A program made the translations under genes and the position numbers. 64,000 nucleotides of DNA from Thalassotalea agarivorans (GTDB lineage Bacteria > Pseudomonadota > Gammaproteobacteria > Enterobacterales > Alteromonadaceae). The notes below the pieces were generated by a model. It was not told where the DNA came from. It did no database searches and saw only the letters and a list, made by a program, of their open reading frames with translations. Numbering within the stretch: position 1 is the first letter of the stretch; each line of letters begins with the position of its first letter. This document shows positions 38,001 through 46,340 of the stretch, one piece after another. The stretch lies in NCBI RefSeq assembly GCF_030295955.1, contig NZ_AP027363.1, positions 2,604,001 through 2,668,000 on the forward strand, given 5' to 3'.

Positions 38001-38259
38001 TAACACGCTTTAAGCCCTGTACGGTTTCAAGCGCTTCTTCCACTTTAATGGTGATCCCTTCTTCCACTTCCTGTGGCGCAGCGCCTGGGTAAGCCGCGCT
38101 GTATTCAATCCAGTTAATTTTAAATTGTGGAAACATTTGCTTGTTGATGGTGCCTGCAGTTAGCAATCCACCAACAATAATGAATACCATCAACAAGTTT
38201 GCTGCAACGCTATTGCGAGCAAACCACGCAATAATGCCTTTATTGGTATCTATTTTCAT
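35077..38259 (-). CDS. Efflux RND transporter permease subunit
   Basis: A 1060-residue inner-membrane proton-drug antiporter of the AcrB superfamily. The first helix (NSVAANLLMVFIIVGGLL) and the porter-domain start (EYSAAYPGAAPQEVEEGITIKVEEAL) are conserved. TM4 carries the proton-relay Asp pair in GIVVDDAIVMGE, and the second half repeats the motif as VVGVVVNDSLVMVDYVN. It lies 3 bases after the adaptor gene in the same operon. No TolC-like channel gene is in the window, so a shared outer-membrane channel is presumed. The substrate is unknown. Confidence 0.95.
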   Translation of the reverse strand: MKIDTNKGIIAWFARNSVAANLLMVFIIVGGLLTAGTINKQMFPQFKINWIEYSAAYPGAAPQEVEEGITIKVEEALETVQGLKRVITYSNRNYSNGWFQVEEGYDPQVVLEEVKSQIDSIPSFPAGMERPKIERIKFTQEVLWVSLYGDLSYRDLKELGRDIHDEIQQLPMINVSDFYGGLGYEISIEVSKDKLREYGLSFQQVASAVRGFSRNMSAGQIRAENGYINLRVENQAYRGHEFENLPVITRADGTKILLGDVATVVDGFQEGIQYSKFNGKNAVSFFIGAAENQSITDVASVINRFIETKKAELPDGVMIDPWVDLTFYLEGRLDMMLENMLGGAVLVFMMLALFLRIKLAFWVMIGLPVCFLGTLMLMPMEFTNVTINLVSLFAFIMVLGIVVDDAIVMGESAHAETEAKGHSVDNVIRGVKRVAMPATFGVLTTIAVFVPFILGDGPESAFGKSIGYVVILCLLFSLVESKLILPAHLAGMKEKPADSNSLSDRMRRKVDGGVQFLIYKVYHPSLKVFLKHRWAVLSFFIAVIFITVGLFQGGLVRYVGNGKIPHDFPRITIEMNVDTAEKDALATLLRVENIVNDVEQKIVDEYGKPMVEDMHVQMNGRTQGRIMMKLVQPDDRPIDPFELSDRWRTAIPSLPGVKSVRVQDTIDGGGREDGDISFRLESTNDEQLVAAATALKAKLNSIKGVGDVADSRQTSAKEVQFTLKPLAYSLGLSLSDIASQVAYSFYGLEAQRILRDSEEIRVMVRYPQAQRSSVGHVEDTLIQAPNGAELPLSQLADITMKQGVTRIRRENGNRTINIWGSVDAEQVEPFKVANDIRDNYIPELLRQFPTVKTNVSGRIEEEMRSANEQLKNLVISLMVIFSLLAIPLRSYSQPMMIMTVIPFGIVGAVYGHIIMGMDMSMMSVFGIMAVVGVVVNDSLVMVDYVNNARREGIRLVDAVEYAGTKRFRAIMLTSLTTFIGLVPIMFFETSLQAQLVIPMAVSLGFGVLFATAVTLILIPSLYLIFDDIRHMNTRTWYHTGKGFKWYGGLISKPFQRKSHE

Positions 38260-38262
38260 GGC

Positions 38263-39492
38263 TTAGCCCTCGTTGCTCGCGATTTGTGGTTCTTGTTCTT
38301 CCTCTACCGCTTCTTTTTCTTCAAGGTCAGTTTTATTGCTAGGTAACGCAAGTTGCATTCCATCAACAGGGAAGTCCAATGCTGAGGTAATAATGCGATC
38401 GCCTTGATTTAAACCATGAGACACCACCACTTGTGCGCCATCTTGTCTTAATATAGTAATATCTACATATTGCAATTTAAGCTCTTCGTTTAAGATTGGT
38501 ACACGAGAATCACTCACTAAATAACGTGGTACTGTAGTCGCTTGCGCTATTTCTTGTCCTTGAATTTTTGCGTTAACGTATGAACCAAAGCGCAATGGTG
38601 TTGTGTTTTCATCAATGTTTTCAACAAGACCTAATAGATACGGGTCTGATACTTCAGCAACCAGATAGCTCATGCGACTTTCGCCGTCTATTACACCTTC
38701 ACTGCGTGCAACATGTGCGTGCCATGTCATTGGTTGGCCAGAAAATTTACCTTCTAATTCAACCTTAGCTGCAATGCCTTGGTCGATAAGAAATTGTAAT
38801 TGTGAATCTGGTACCGGCAGACGAATTTCTGCAACATCAGTACCAAGCACCTTGCCTAAGCGAGAACCCATGTTTACGAATGCGCCTAAACCAATGTTTC
38901 GCATTTCAATCATGGCATCGTATGGCGCCTTAACTTGAGTTCTTTCTAAGTTTCTTTCCGCTCTAAGCACTGCAGCTTGCGCCGCTTTTACACGCGCTAT
39001 TTCCTGAGCCAATTGTGGTTTACGTAAACTAAGTTCAGTCGGTGAAGCGTTAGTAATGCGTTTCCACTCTTCTTCCGCTACTTTCGCCTGCGCTTTCTCT
39101 TGCTCCAAACCGGCTTTAGCTGTTGCTAAGCTTGCTTGCGCTTCAATTAGTGCAGCTTCGTAATCACTTGGGTCAATACGCGCAAGTAATTCACCTTCTT
39201 TGACAAAGCCACCACGAACAAAAGCGTCAGACAGTTCAACAATTTGTCCACTTACTTGCGAAATGAGCTCAGTTTCAAACTTAGGTTTAACAACGCCGTA
39301 TGATTTTACTTCTAACATTAACGGCGAGACTTCTACTTCCTGTACAGCGACAATAGGAGTGTTATCAACCTTCTCTTTTTCTGCAGGAGGCTGCTTCATG
39401 CCGCTAAACATGCCCATGAATACCACGCCGATGATAAGAATTAAGATAGGTAACAGTTTTTGTAAGATACGACCTTTTTTAGATTCAGCCAC
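38263..39492 (-). CDS. RND efflux periplasmic adaptor subunit
   Basis: A 409-residue membrane-fusion protein. It has one N-terminal helix (LLPILILIIGVVFMGMF), lipoyl halves around ELISQVSGQIVELSDAFVRGGFVKEGELLARIDPSDYEA and RTQVKAPYDAMIEMRNIGLGAFVNMGS, and a coiled-coil hairpin between (about residues 115-195). Beta-barrel and membrane-proximal domains follow, and the last 25 residues are an acidic tail (EEKEAVEEEQEP). It is the first gene of the two-gene efflux operon and bridges the permease at 35077-38259 to an outer-membrane channel. Confidence 0.94.
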   Translation of the reverse strand: MAESKKGRILQKLLPILILIIGVVFMGMFSGMKQPPAEKEKVDNTPIVAVQEVEVSPLMLEVKSYGVVKPKFETELISQVSGQIVELSDAFVRGGFVKEGELLARIDPSDYEAALIEAQASLATAKAGLEQEKAQAKVAEEEWKRITNASPTELSLRKPQLAQEIARVKAAQAAVLRAERNLERTQVKAPYDAMIEMRNIGLGAFVNMGSRLGKVLGTDVAEIRLPVPDSQLQFLIDQGIAAKVELEGKFSGQPMTWHAHVARSEGVIDGESRMSYLVAEVSDPYLLGLVENIDENTTPLRFGSYVNAKIQGQEIAQATTVPRYLVSDSRVPILNEELKLQYVDITILRQDGAQVVVSHGLNQGDRIITSALDFPVDGMQLALPSNKTDLEEKEAVEEEQEPQIASNEG

Positions 39493-39573
39493 TTTTCAAT
39501 CCTCGAAAATATTGCAATTACGATTGCTTTGCCACATAGACTACCTATTTAGATGCAACAAAACTTAACAAAG

Positions 39574-39592
39574 TTGTAAACAGGTATTACAA
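39574..39592 (-). promoter_or_regulatory. Inverted repeat upstream of the RND efflux operon
   Basis: TTGTAA-N7-TTACAA lies about 80 bases before the adaptor start. It has the size and symmetry of a TetR-type operator. No regulator gene is adjacent, so the call is tentative. Confidence 0.3.
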
Positions 39593-39755
39593 AATTCGCG
39601 CCTAAATCACGAAAACACGGAAATAAAATGCAAATAAAAAGAAAAAAGCTAATTAAAACAATACATTAAAAGTTTTAATTGGCTTTAAATTGTTACAATA
39701 TTTTTTACAATTACAATAATGTAAATTTAGCTGAATTAGTCAATTACACCAATTT

Positions 39756-40877
39756 TTATACTTTTATAAAAATTTTGTGTCTAAATAACCAATACAATAT
39801 TAACCACTGTACGGCGACCATAAAGAGGATAGTAAACAGCGCATGATACGCTGTTGGAAACGCCTGTATTACACCGCCAAATAAGCTTTGCGTTGTATAC
39901 TGCCAGTTCACTAATGCACTAGCGAGGTAAATGATAATTGAGTTGACACCAATAATGGCGAAAAACTGCCCCCAGCGATTTATACCCAGCACATCTATAA
40001 CACCATAAAATAGCGCTAGTAATAATATGCTGTAGCCAATGGTTAGTATCGCAAATGAAGATGTCCATAGCGTTTTGTTTATCGGCAATACGTTATGCCA
40101 AAGATAAGCAATTGCGATACATGCGACACCCGCGCCAACGAGGATACGAAGTAGCTTATTAGGGTTGTCCTGATATGCTTTAAGCCATCTACCGACAAAC
40201 ACACCAGCAACCGCGTTAACGATAGAGCCTAAATTGGATAAAATACCTTCTGGATCTAATGGCGCATTTTGATAAGTAATACCTGGCAACAAGTGTTGAT
40301 CAAACCACACATTCAAGGCACCCGTTGCAGTGTAGTCGCCGCCGCCATAACCACCAATTGAAACCCAAGCTTGCAGTGCCCAATAACCTAACAGTAAACC
40401 TATAGTAACGGCGTATTGTGTTCGCACAGTGGTATACCAAACCAATAATGCCGCCAAATACCAAGCAATAGCAATTCGCCCTAAAACACTTGCATAGCGG
40501 ATAGCGTCAAAGTCTGCAGGAATCCCACCGCCCCAGCCATGGTTGTACAGCACACCAAAAAACATCAGCAGGAGAAATCGCTTTACACCATGTATTTTTA
40601 TTTGCCTAGCCTTTTCAGTTGGTAACTGACTTAGCGGTTTGGCGGCAATACCAAGGCTCACACCTGATAAAAAGATAAACAGCGGAAAGATAAGATCATA
40701 GGCAGTAAATCCATGCCACTGGCTGTGTAGCATTTGTCCCGCCAAAGATTGAAAAAAAGCAAAACCCGTAATGGTGAAAAGCGCAGCGAATATCCCTTCT
40801 AGGCCCAGAATCCAAATCATGTCGAAGCCACGCAAGGCATCAATCGATAGTATTCGTTTTTTTTGTTGTTGTGACAT
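39756..40877 (-). CDS. nagX: NagX-like transmembrane acyltransferase family protein (DUF5009/DUF1624-type)
   Basis: A 373-residue protein with about ten to eleven helices. The N-terminus KRILSIDALRGFDMIWILG and the segment HSQWHGFTAYDLIFPLFIFLSGVSLGIA (with the conserved His and Asp) are diagnostic of the heparan-alpha-glucosaminide N-acetyltransferase-like family called NagX in chitin and GlcNAc loci. The start at 40877 has GGGG upstream and is preferred over the longer frame, since the extra 18 codons would run through a NagR-like operator. A role in amino-sugar use is inferred from the family and that operator. No other nag gene is in the window. Confidence 0.82.
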   Translation of the reverse strand: MSQQQKKRILSIDALRGFDMIWILGLEGIFAALFTITGFAFFQSLAGQMLHSQWHGFTAYDLIFPLFIFLSGVSLGIAAKPLSQLPTEKARQIKIHGVKRFLLLMFFGVLYNHGWGGGIPADFDAIRYASVLGRIAIAWYLAALLVWYTTVRTQYAVTIGLLLGYWALQAWVSIGGYGGGDYTATGALNVWFDQHLLPGITYQNAPLDPEGILSNLGSIVNAVAGVFVGRWLKAYQDNPNKLLRILVGAGVACIAIAYLWHNVLPINKTLWTSSFAILTIGYSILLLALFYGVIDVLGINRWGQFFAIIGVNSIIIYLASALVNWQYTTQSLFGGVIQAFPTAYHALFTILFMVAVQWLILYWLFRHKIFIKV

Positions 40878-40892
40878 AGCAACCCCGTTATT

Positions 40893-40910
40893 AATGACAA
40901 CGCTGTCAAA
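40893..40910 (-). promoter_or_regulatory. NagR-like (LacI family) operator upstream of nagX
   Basis: The sequence AATGACAACGCTGTCAAA is a dyad (TGACA-N4-TGTCA) that, from memory, matches the NagR consensus of Shewanella and relatives (AATGACArCGyTGTCATT) at 16 of 18 positions. It sits 16 bases upstream of the nagX start. Confidence 0.65.
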
Positions 40911-41034
40911 AGCTAATTGTATAGTAGCCAAAAAATCAGAATAATCACAGCACTTGTTTAAAACCCTCAGACAAACATCGCGATTTCGTGCTATTTAAAG
41001 TAAAATACAGAAAAATCATTCGTCGATGCCCACC

Positions 41035-41865
41035 ATGTTAAAAATCGGTCAATACAACACCTTAGCAATAGTTAATGAAACACCTCAAGGGTTATACCTT
41101 GACGGCCTTGATCACGGAGAAATTATTCTTCCACACAAAGAAGTACCTGCAGATACTCAAAACGAAGTGTCCGTGTTTGTATACAAAGATGCTGCCGATA
41201 GATTAGTAGCAACAACAGCAAACGCTAAAGCAGTGGTAGATGATTTTGCTTGTTTAAAATGTATCGCTGTTAATAAGATGGGCGCGTTTCTTGATTGGGG
41301 TTTAAAAAAAGAACTATTGGTGCCTTACAACCTACAACATACTCGTATGGAAGTGGGTAAGCACTATATGGTAAAGGTGTTACTCGACGAACGAACTGAG
41401 CGCATTGTTGCCTCTAGCAAGCTAGACAAATATTTGCACATTTGGGCGCCTAACTATAGTCCATTTGAACAAGTTGACCTGACGGTCGCTGCTAAAACGG
41501 ATCTAGGTTTTAAGGTAATCGTCAATAATGAACACTGGGGGCTGTTGTTTTTTTCTGATGTGTTTAAACCACTAAAAACCGGCCAGCAATTAAAGGGCTT
41601 TATAAAAGAGCAACGTGACGACGGCAGATTAACCATAACGCTGACGCGCCCCGGTAGAGGAAAAGTTATCGACTTTACTGATACGCTGTTAAAACATTTA
41701 GAAGAAAATGGTGGTCAATCACCACTACACGACAAAAGCTCGCCTGCACTGATTCAAAAAGTACTCGGTGTTAGTAAAAAAACATTCAAAGCAACAGTCG
41801 GGAACCTTCTTAAAAAAGGTAAAATCGAGTTAATTGACCATGGCATAAGGCTTAAGAAGCGTTAA
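41035..41865 (+). CDS. CvfB-like S1 RNA-binding domain protein
   Basis: A protein of about 276 residues. The first 60 residues (MLKIGQYNTLAIVNETPQGLYLDG) match the opening S1-like domain of CvfB/YitL. Two more S1-like segments follow (CIAVNKMGAFLDWGLKKELLVP, and FKVIVNNEHWGLLFFSDVF), and a C-terminal winged helix reads ALIQKVLGVSKKTFKATVGNLLKKGKIEL. The start at 41035 matches the family; an ATG three codons earlier is possible. CvfB proteins bind RNA and affect virulence-factor expression in Gram-positives; the role in gammaproteobacteria is not known. Confidence 0.85.
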   Translation: MLKIGQYNTLAIVNETPQGLYLDGLDHGEIILPHKEVPADTQNEVSVFVYKDAADRLVATTANAKAVVDDFACLKCIAVNKMGAFLDWGLKKELLVPYNLQHTRMEVGKHYMVKVLLDERTERIVASSKLDKYLHIWAPNYSPFEQVDLTVAAKTDLGFKVIVNNEHWGLLFFSDVFKPLKTGQQLKGFIKEQRDDGRLTITLTRPGRGKVIDFTDTLLKHLEENGGQSPLHDKSSPALIQKVLGVSKKTFKATVGNLLKKGKIELIDHGIRLKKR

Positions 41866-41911
41866 CTCTCGTTGTTCTCATTGTTTAATTTTCTTGTTAA
41901 ATATTAACTAT

Positions 41912-41942
41912 TTAACTATATTGGTGGTAGCAGTATAGTTAA
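41912..41942. repeat. Inverted repeat before the 41962 lipoprotein gene
   Basis: Arms TTAACTATA and TATAGTTAA with a 13-base centre lie 20 bases before the start codon; ATTAACTA occurs again just upstream. It could be an operator or a leader hairpin. Confidence 0.4.
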
Positions 41943-41961
41943 TAATAATAAGGAGATTGAA

Positions 41962-42387
41962 ATGAAGAAAATAGTTGCCCTAGTCATCACTGCGCTGCTA
42001 AGTGCGTGTGCAAGTGAACCCTACGCCATCATAGACGGCTCAAAAAGTAATCCCGCAGATGATCAAAATGTTGATGTCTATATAACAGGTATAGACGGAC
42101 AACGATATTTTGACGATAGAAAGTGGGATACACTAACACCCGGTCATCATGATATCCAATTTACCTCAAGTAAAGCCGATAAAAATGGAAACTACCGCTA
42201 CACGTCTGTACCGCTTGTGCTCAAGCCATGTGTGCGCTATTCAGTGTCAGCACAACACGCAAGTGCCCTGCGCTATGACAATAAAGAGTGGAAAATTGTC
42301 ATCGAAGAAAAACCAATTAAAAGCTGTGAATCGCTAATAAAGGAAACGCCGCAAAACGCTGATGTTGAGCAAACAACAGCGCCTTAA
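41962..42387 (+). CDS. Small lipoprotein of unknown function
   Basis: A 141-residue protein with a lipoprotein signal (MKKIVALVITALLSAC) and a strong AAGGAG ribosome-binding site. The mature domain, with VDVYITGIDGQRYFDDR, LTPGHHDIQF and LKPCVRYSVSAQH, looks like a small beta-sandwich of the kind found in lipoproteins that use a PEGA-like or carbohydrate-binding fold. Two Cys (in KPCVRY and KSCES) may form a disulphide. I do not recognise a named family. It converges on tsaD. Confidence 0.75.
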   Translation: MKKIVALVITALLSACASEPYAIIDGSKSNPADDQNVDVYITGIDGQRYFDDRKWDTLTPGHHDIQFTSSKADKNGNYRYTSVPLVLKPCVRYSVSAQHASALRYDNKEWKIVIEEKPIKSCESLIKETPQNADVEQTTAP

Positions 42388-42395
42388 AAGTAGGG

Positions 42396-43421
42396 TTACT
42401 TCGTTGTTTTAATCGACGGCAAGGTATCTATTGGCCAGCGTGGTGTCGCCTTAAAGGTAAGATCCGCGCTTGTGCCAGCTTTTAATCTTTGCATCCCCGC
42501 AAATGCAATCATCGCGCCATTGTCGGTGCAAAACTCTGGTCTTGGGTAATACACTGTACCACCTAATTTTTGCGTGATTGTTGCTAACTTTTCTCGTAAT
42601 GCAGTATTAGCACTTACGCCGCCTGCTATAACTAATCGATTGAGCTGACAATGTTCTAATGCTCTGCGACATTTTATTGCCAAGGTATCAACAACCGCTT
42701 CTTGGAAGGCATAAGCGATATCAGCAAACGTCTGCTCGTCTTGTTCATTGTCACGTATAGTATTAGCGGCAAACGTTTTAAGGCCAGAAAAACTAAAATC
42801 AAGACCCGGACGGTCGGTCATAGGGCGAGGGAATTTAAAGCGACCAGGGGTTCCATTTTCTGCCATTTTCGCTAGTACAGGACCACCTGGATAGTCTAAA
42901 CCAAGCAGTTTAGCGGTTTTATCAAATGCTTCTCCGGCAGCGTCGTCAACAGATTCTCCTAACATTTGATATTCGCCGATATCGTCTACACGCACCATCA
43001 TGGTGTGGCCACCCGATACTAACAAAGCGACAAATGGAAATTCAGGTACATCTTCTTCTAACATGGGTGCAAGCAAATGTCCTTCCATATGATGCACTGG
43101 CACAGCAGGTAATCCCCAACCATAAGCCAAACTGCGGCCGATAGAACAACCGACAAGTAATGCACCAACAAGCCCAGGGCCTGCGGTATATGCAACCCCA
43201 TCTAAATCAGCAGGGGTTAAGTTGGCATCAGCTAACACTTCTTTTACCAGCGGGATTGTTTTTCGCACATGATCGCGAGAGGCAAGTTCAGGTACAACGC
43301 CACCATAATCGGCGTGCACAGCGATTTGGCTATATAAACGGTGCGCCATTATGCCTTGCTCTTCGTCATATATAGCAATACCGGTTTCGTCACATGAGGT
43401 TTCAATACCCAAAATTCGCAT
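42396..43421 (-). CDS. tsaD: tRNA N6-adenosine threonylcarbamoyltransferase TsaD
   Basis: A 341-residue TsaD/Kae1 protein of full length. It has the ASKHA start [19 protein letters not shown], the iron-binding HxxxH (H111 and H115 in VHHMEGHLL), [10 protein letters not shown], the [17 protein letters not shown] loop and the terminal metal-ligand region [11 protein letters not shown]. It transfers threonylcarbamoyl from TC-AMP to A37 of ANN-decoding tRNAs with TsaB and TsaE. Its position, divergent from rpsU, is conserved in gammaproteobacteria. Confidence 0.98.
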   Translation of the reverse strand: MRILGIETSCDETGIAIYDEEQGIMAHRLYSQIAVHADYGGVVPELASRDHVRKTIPLVKEVLADANLTPADLDGVAYTAGPGLVGALLVGCSIGRSLAYGWGLPAVPVHHMEGHLLAPMLEEDVPEFPFVALLVSGGHTMMVRVDDIGEYQMLGESVDDAAGEAFDKTAKLLGLDYPGGPVLAKMAENGTPGRFKFPRPMTDRPGLDFSFSGLKTFAANTIRDNEQDEQTFADIAYAFQEAVVDTLAIKCRRALEHCQLNRLVIAGGVSANTALREKLATITQKLGGTVYYPRPEFCTDNGAMIAFAGMQRLKAGTSADLTFKATPRWPIDTLPSIKTTK

Positions 43422-43510
43422 GAAAAGCCCTGAAAATAAGAATCTTTGATTAAAAACGGGGCGATTTTACACGGGTTAGACTAAATTCTCTAGAAAATTT
43501 AAAATATAGC

Positions 43511-43540
43511 TTTACAAATAGACATGCTCGGCATTAGAAT
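43511..43540 (+). promoter_or_regulatory. Sigma-70 promoter of the rpsU-yqeY-dnaG-rpoD block
   Basis: TTTACA (-35), 18-base spacer, TAGAAT (-10). It lies about 95 bases before rpsU in the tsaD-rpsU gap. Confidence 0.6.
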
Positions 43541-43635
43541 ACCGCACCATTTTTAACCAGTGAGCGGGTGAAAGCGAGGCCAAAGGCCGAAGTAACTAGC
43601 CGACTTATATAGATTTCAACTAAGGTAAAAGGCAC

Positions 43636-43851
43636 ATGCCAGTAATTAAAGTTAGAGAAAACGAACCATTTGACGTAGCACTACGTCGTTTCAAACGTTC
43701 TTGCGAAAAAGCAGGAATCTTATCAGAAGTTCGCCGTCGCGAATCATACGAAAAACCAACTTGGGAGCGTAAGCGCAAGAAAGCTGCTGCTGTTAAACGC
43801 GCTGCTAAGAAACTTTCTCGTGAGAACGCACGTCGCGTTCGCATGTACTAA
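43636..43851 (+). CDS. rpsU: 30S ribosomal protein S21
   Basis: A 71-residue S21 protein, almost identical in length and sequence to the E. coli protein ([21 protein letters not shown] start, Arg/Lys-rich tail RRVRMY). It is a small basic protein of the 30S platform needed for initiation. It is the first gene of the macromolecular-synthesis block, with yqeY 37 bases downstream. Confidence 0.99.
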   Translation: MPVIKVRENEPFDVALRRFKRSCEKAGILSEVRRRESYEKPTWERKRKKAAAVKRAAKKLSRENARRVRMY

Positions 43852-43888
43852 GAATACCTTAGTTAAATATTCTATTTGAGTAAGTAGC

Positions 43889-44335
43889 ATGAGCCTACTA
43901 GAACAACTCAAAGACGAAATGAAAAACGCCATGCGTGCTAAAGACAAAATCCGTCTTGGCGCTATTCGCATGGCGTTGTCAGCTGTAAAGCAAGCTGAAA
44001 TCGACAACAAAGTCGAAACAACTGACGACTCTATCATCGCCGTGCTTACCAAAATGGTAAAACAGCGTAAAGAATCTATCGCCATGTTCACTGATGGCGG
44101 TAGAGAAGATATGGCTGCTCAAGAAGCAGAAGAAGTCAAAGCGTTGGAATTCTTTTTACCTCAACCGTTATCAAATGAAGAAGTAGAAGCCCTCATTGCT
44201 CAAGCAATTGCCTCTACCGGTGCTTCAAGTATGGCAGACATGGGTAAAGTAATGGGTTTATTAAAACCGCAACTGCAAGGCCGCGCAGATTTAGGCCAAG
44301 CAAGTGGTAAAGTAAGAAGCGCATTAAACAGCTAA
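43889..44335 (+). CDS. yqeY: GatB/YqeY domain-containing protein
   Basis: A 148-residue helical protein of the YqeY family. The N-terminus LLEQLKDEMKNAMRAKDKIRLGAIRMALSAVKQAEID and C-terminus MGKVMGLLKPQLQGRADLGQASGKVRSALN match the family and the tail domain of GatB, which binds tRNA. Its function is not proven. It lies between rpsU and dnaG, its usual place in gammaproteobacteria, and is followed by an intrinsic terminator. Confidence 0.95.
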   Translation: MSLLEQLKDEMKNAMRAKDKIRLGAIRMALSAVKQAEIDNKVETTDDSIIAVLTKMVKQRKESIAMFTDGGREDMAAQEAEEVKALEFFLPQPLSNEEVEALIAQAIASTGASSMADMGKVMGLLKPQLQGRADLGQASGKVRSALNS

Positions 44336-44359
44336 CACACACTAGCTATCGAATCCTAT

Positions 44360-44382
44360 AAAACCGCGTTTATCGCGGTTTT
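44360..44382 (+). terminator. Terminator/attenuator between yqeY and dnaG
   Basis: Hairpin with arms AAAACCGCG and CGCGGTTTT followed by TATTTT. It matches in position the terminator between rpsU and dnaG in E. coli, which lowers primase expression. Confidence 0.82.
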
Positions 44383-44437
44383 ATTTTCTCTGCATTCATG
44401 CCAAGATAACACTACTCGAAATAACAACATGCGAACA

Positions 44438-46204
44438 ATGCCTGGCTTAATTCCGCGACACTTTATAGACGATTTACTTGCGCGAGCGGATATCGTAGAA
44501 ATCATAGATGCCAGAGTACCGCTAAAAAAGGCGGGCAAAAACTATCAAGCATGTTGTCCTTTTCATACGGAAAAAACACCGTCTTTTAGCGTAAGCCAAG
44601 ACAAACAATTTTATCATTGTTTCGGCTGTGGTGAGCATGGCAATGCGATTTCATTTATCATGGAATTTGATCGCTTAGAATTCCCAGATGCCGTCGAAGA
44701 ATTGGCGTCATTTTACGGGATGGAAGTACCGCGCGAAGAACGCAATCAAACACCGGCTCAAATCGCACAACATCACCAACAACAACAGCAAAAACAAGAC
44801 GATTTTGCTCTAATGCAAGAAATATCGCGTTTTTACCAACTGCAGTTAAGACAAGCAAGCGACAAAGCTACTGCCATTGACTATTTAAAAGGTCGAGGAC
44901 TGTCAGGTGAAATCGTCAAAGCATTTGGTATTGGGTATATCAGCGATGCTTGGGATGGCATGATGAATCAATTCGCTACGACTCAGAGTTTATCAAAACA
45001 GCTTGTCGATCTGGGTATGGCAATAGAAAGTGATAAAGGCGGAAAGCCCTACGATCGTTTTCGCGGCCGGATTATGTTTCCAATTCATGACAGACGTGGT
45101 CGCGTTATAGGCTTTGGTGGCCGCGTGTTAGGTGACGGTACACCAAAATATTTAAACTCGCCTGAAACGCGGATTTATCACAAAGGGCAAGAGCTTTACG
45201 GTTTGTTTGAAGCTAAAAAAACAAACAAGCAATTAGAGCAACTGATCATTGTTGAAGGCTATATGGACGTAGTAGCACTTGCCCAACATGGTGTTACAAA
45301 TGCGGTTGCATCGCTTGGTACATCGACAACGTTTGAACAGTTACAACTGCTTTTTAGAACGGTAAAAGAGGTGGTTTGTTGCTACGACGGTGACCGAGCA
45401 GGTCGCGAAGCAGCGTGGCGCGCCATGGAAAATGCATTGCCTTTAATACGAGATGGTATTTCATTAAAATTCGTCTTTGTGCCCGACGGAGAAGATCCTG
45501 ATTCATTGGTGCGAAGCAAGGGAAAAGCCGCTTTTGAAGAAATCATTGCTCAAGCACAGCCACTTTCTGCCTTCTTGTTTGAACAATTGCTCACACAAGT
45601 GGATACAAATACATTAGAAGGCAAAGCGGCTCTCGTTGATAAGTTTCAACCGCTATTGAAAAAGCTTCCTGAAAGCGTACTAAAAGAAGCCATTATCAAT
45701 GAGCTTGCCAACAACTTTGGTACTGGCAGTGAGCAAATTGCCAACAAGTTAAGTCAAAGCACTACCTTTGAAAGCAAAGTAGCTCAACAAAACAAATCAA
45801 GCAAAGGTACACCGGTGCGCCGAGCAATAGCCCTATTGCTAGAGTTTCCACAAATCACTTCGAGTTTTGACGACCTTAACGCGTTGACGCATATTGCAAT
45901 GCCGGGATTACCATTGCTGATTGAAGTATTTGGCCTGTGCAAACAAAACCCTAATGGCAACAGCGCGCAATTTATTGAACATTTTAGGGGACGCCCGGAA
46001 GCCAACCAATTAGCCAAAGTGGCGACATGGGAGCATCACGTTACTGAAGGTGCTGCTGAACAAGAATTTATCGACACGATAGATAAAATTTTTGATCTGT
46101 ATTTAGAGCAAAGATATGAAACTTTAAAGCAAAAAATACAGTCCAAAGACATAAGCCAAGACGAATACCAAGAATTCATTGAATTGGCGAGCAATAAACA
46201 CTAA
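44438..46204 (+). CDS. dnaG: DNA primase DnaG
   Basis: A 588-residue primase. The zinc ligands Cys40, His43, Cys61 and Cys64 fall at the same positions as in E. coli when the ATG at 44438 is used; an ATG three codons earlier is possible. The TOPRIM domain is seen in LIIVEGYMDVVALAQHG and CYDGDRAGREAAWRAM, and the C-terminal helicase-binding domain ends at residue 588. It makes RNA primers for lagging-strand synthesis. Low expression is expected from the terminator in front and the lack of a strong ribosome-binding site. Confidence 0.98.
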   Translation: MPGLIPRHFIDDLLARADIVEIIDARVPLKKAGKNYQACCPFHTEKTPSFSVSQDKQFYHCFGCGEHGNAISFIMEFDRLEFPDAVEELASFYGMEVPREERNQTPAQIAQHHQQQQQKQDDFALMQEISRFYQLQLRQASDKATAIDYLKGRGLSGEIVKAFGIGYISDAWDGMMNQFATTQSLSKQLVDLGMAIESDKGGKPYDRFRGRIMFPIHDRRGRVIGFGGRVLGDGTPKYLNSPETRIYHKGQELYGLFEAKKTNKQLEQLIIVEGYMDVVALAQHGVTNAVASLGTSTTFEQLQLLFRTVKEVVCCYDGDRAGREAAWRAMENALPLIRDGISLKFVFVPDGEDPDSLVRSKGKAAFEEIIAQAQPLSAFLFEQLLTQVDTNTLEGKAALVDKFQPLLKKLPESVLKEAIINELANNFGTGSEQIANKLSQSTTFESKVAQQNKSSKGTPVRRAIALLLEFPQITSSFDDLNALTHIAMPGLPLLIEVFGLCKQNPNGNSAQFIEHFRGRPEANQLAKVATWEHHVTEGAAEQEFIDTIDKIFDLYLEQRYETLKQKIQSKDISQDEYQEFIELASNKH

Positions 46205-46340
46205 CCAAGCACAAACGTAATCTATAAATTTTTTTACGATAAATTACCCTTTGATTCTGGCAATTTTTTGCCCTTTTTGCTAGAATTTCCTGCTTTACGT
46301 TTTAATCATTTGACAGTTGTTCTTAGGTGGATACTACTCT

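Noticed and set aside
39651-39680. AATTAAAAC/GTTTTAATT hairpin below nagX
   Set aside because: The stem is almost all A-T with a 12-base loop in a very AT-rich region, so chance is likely.
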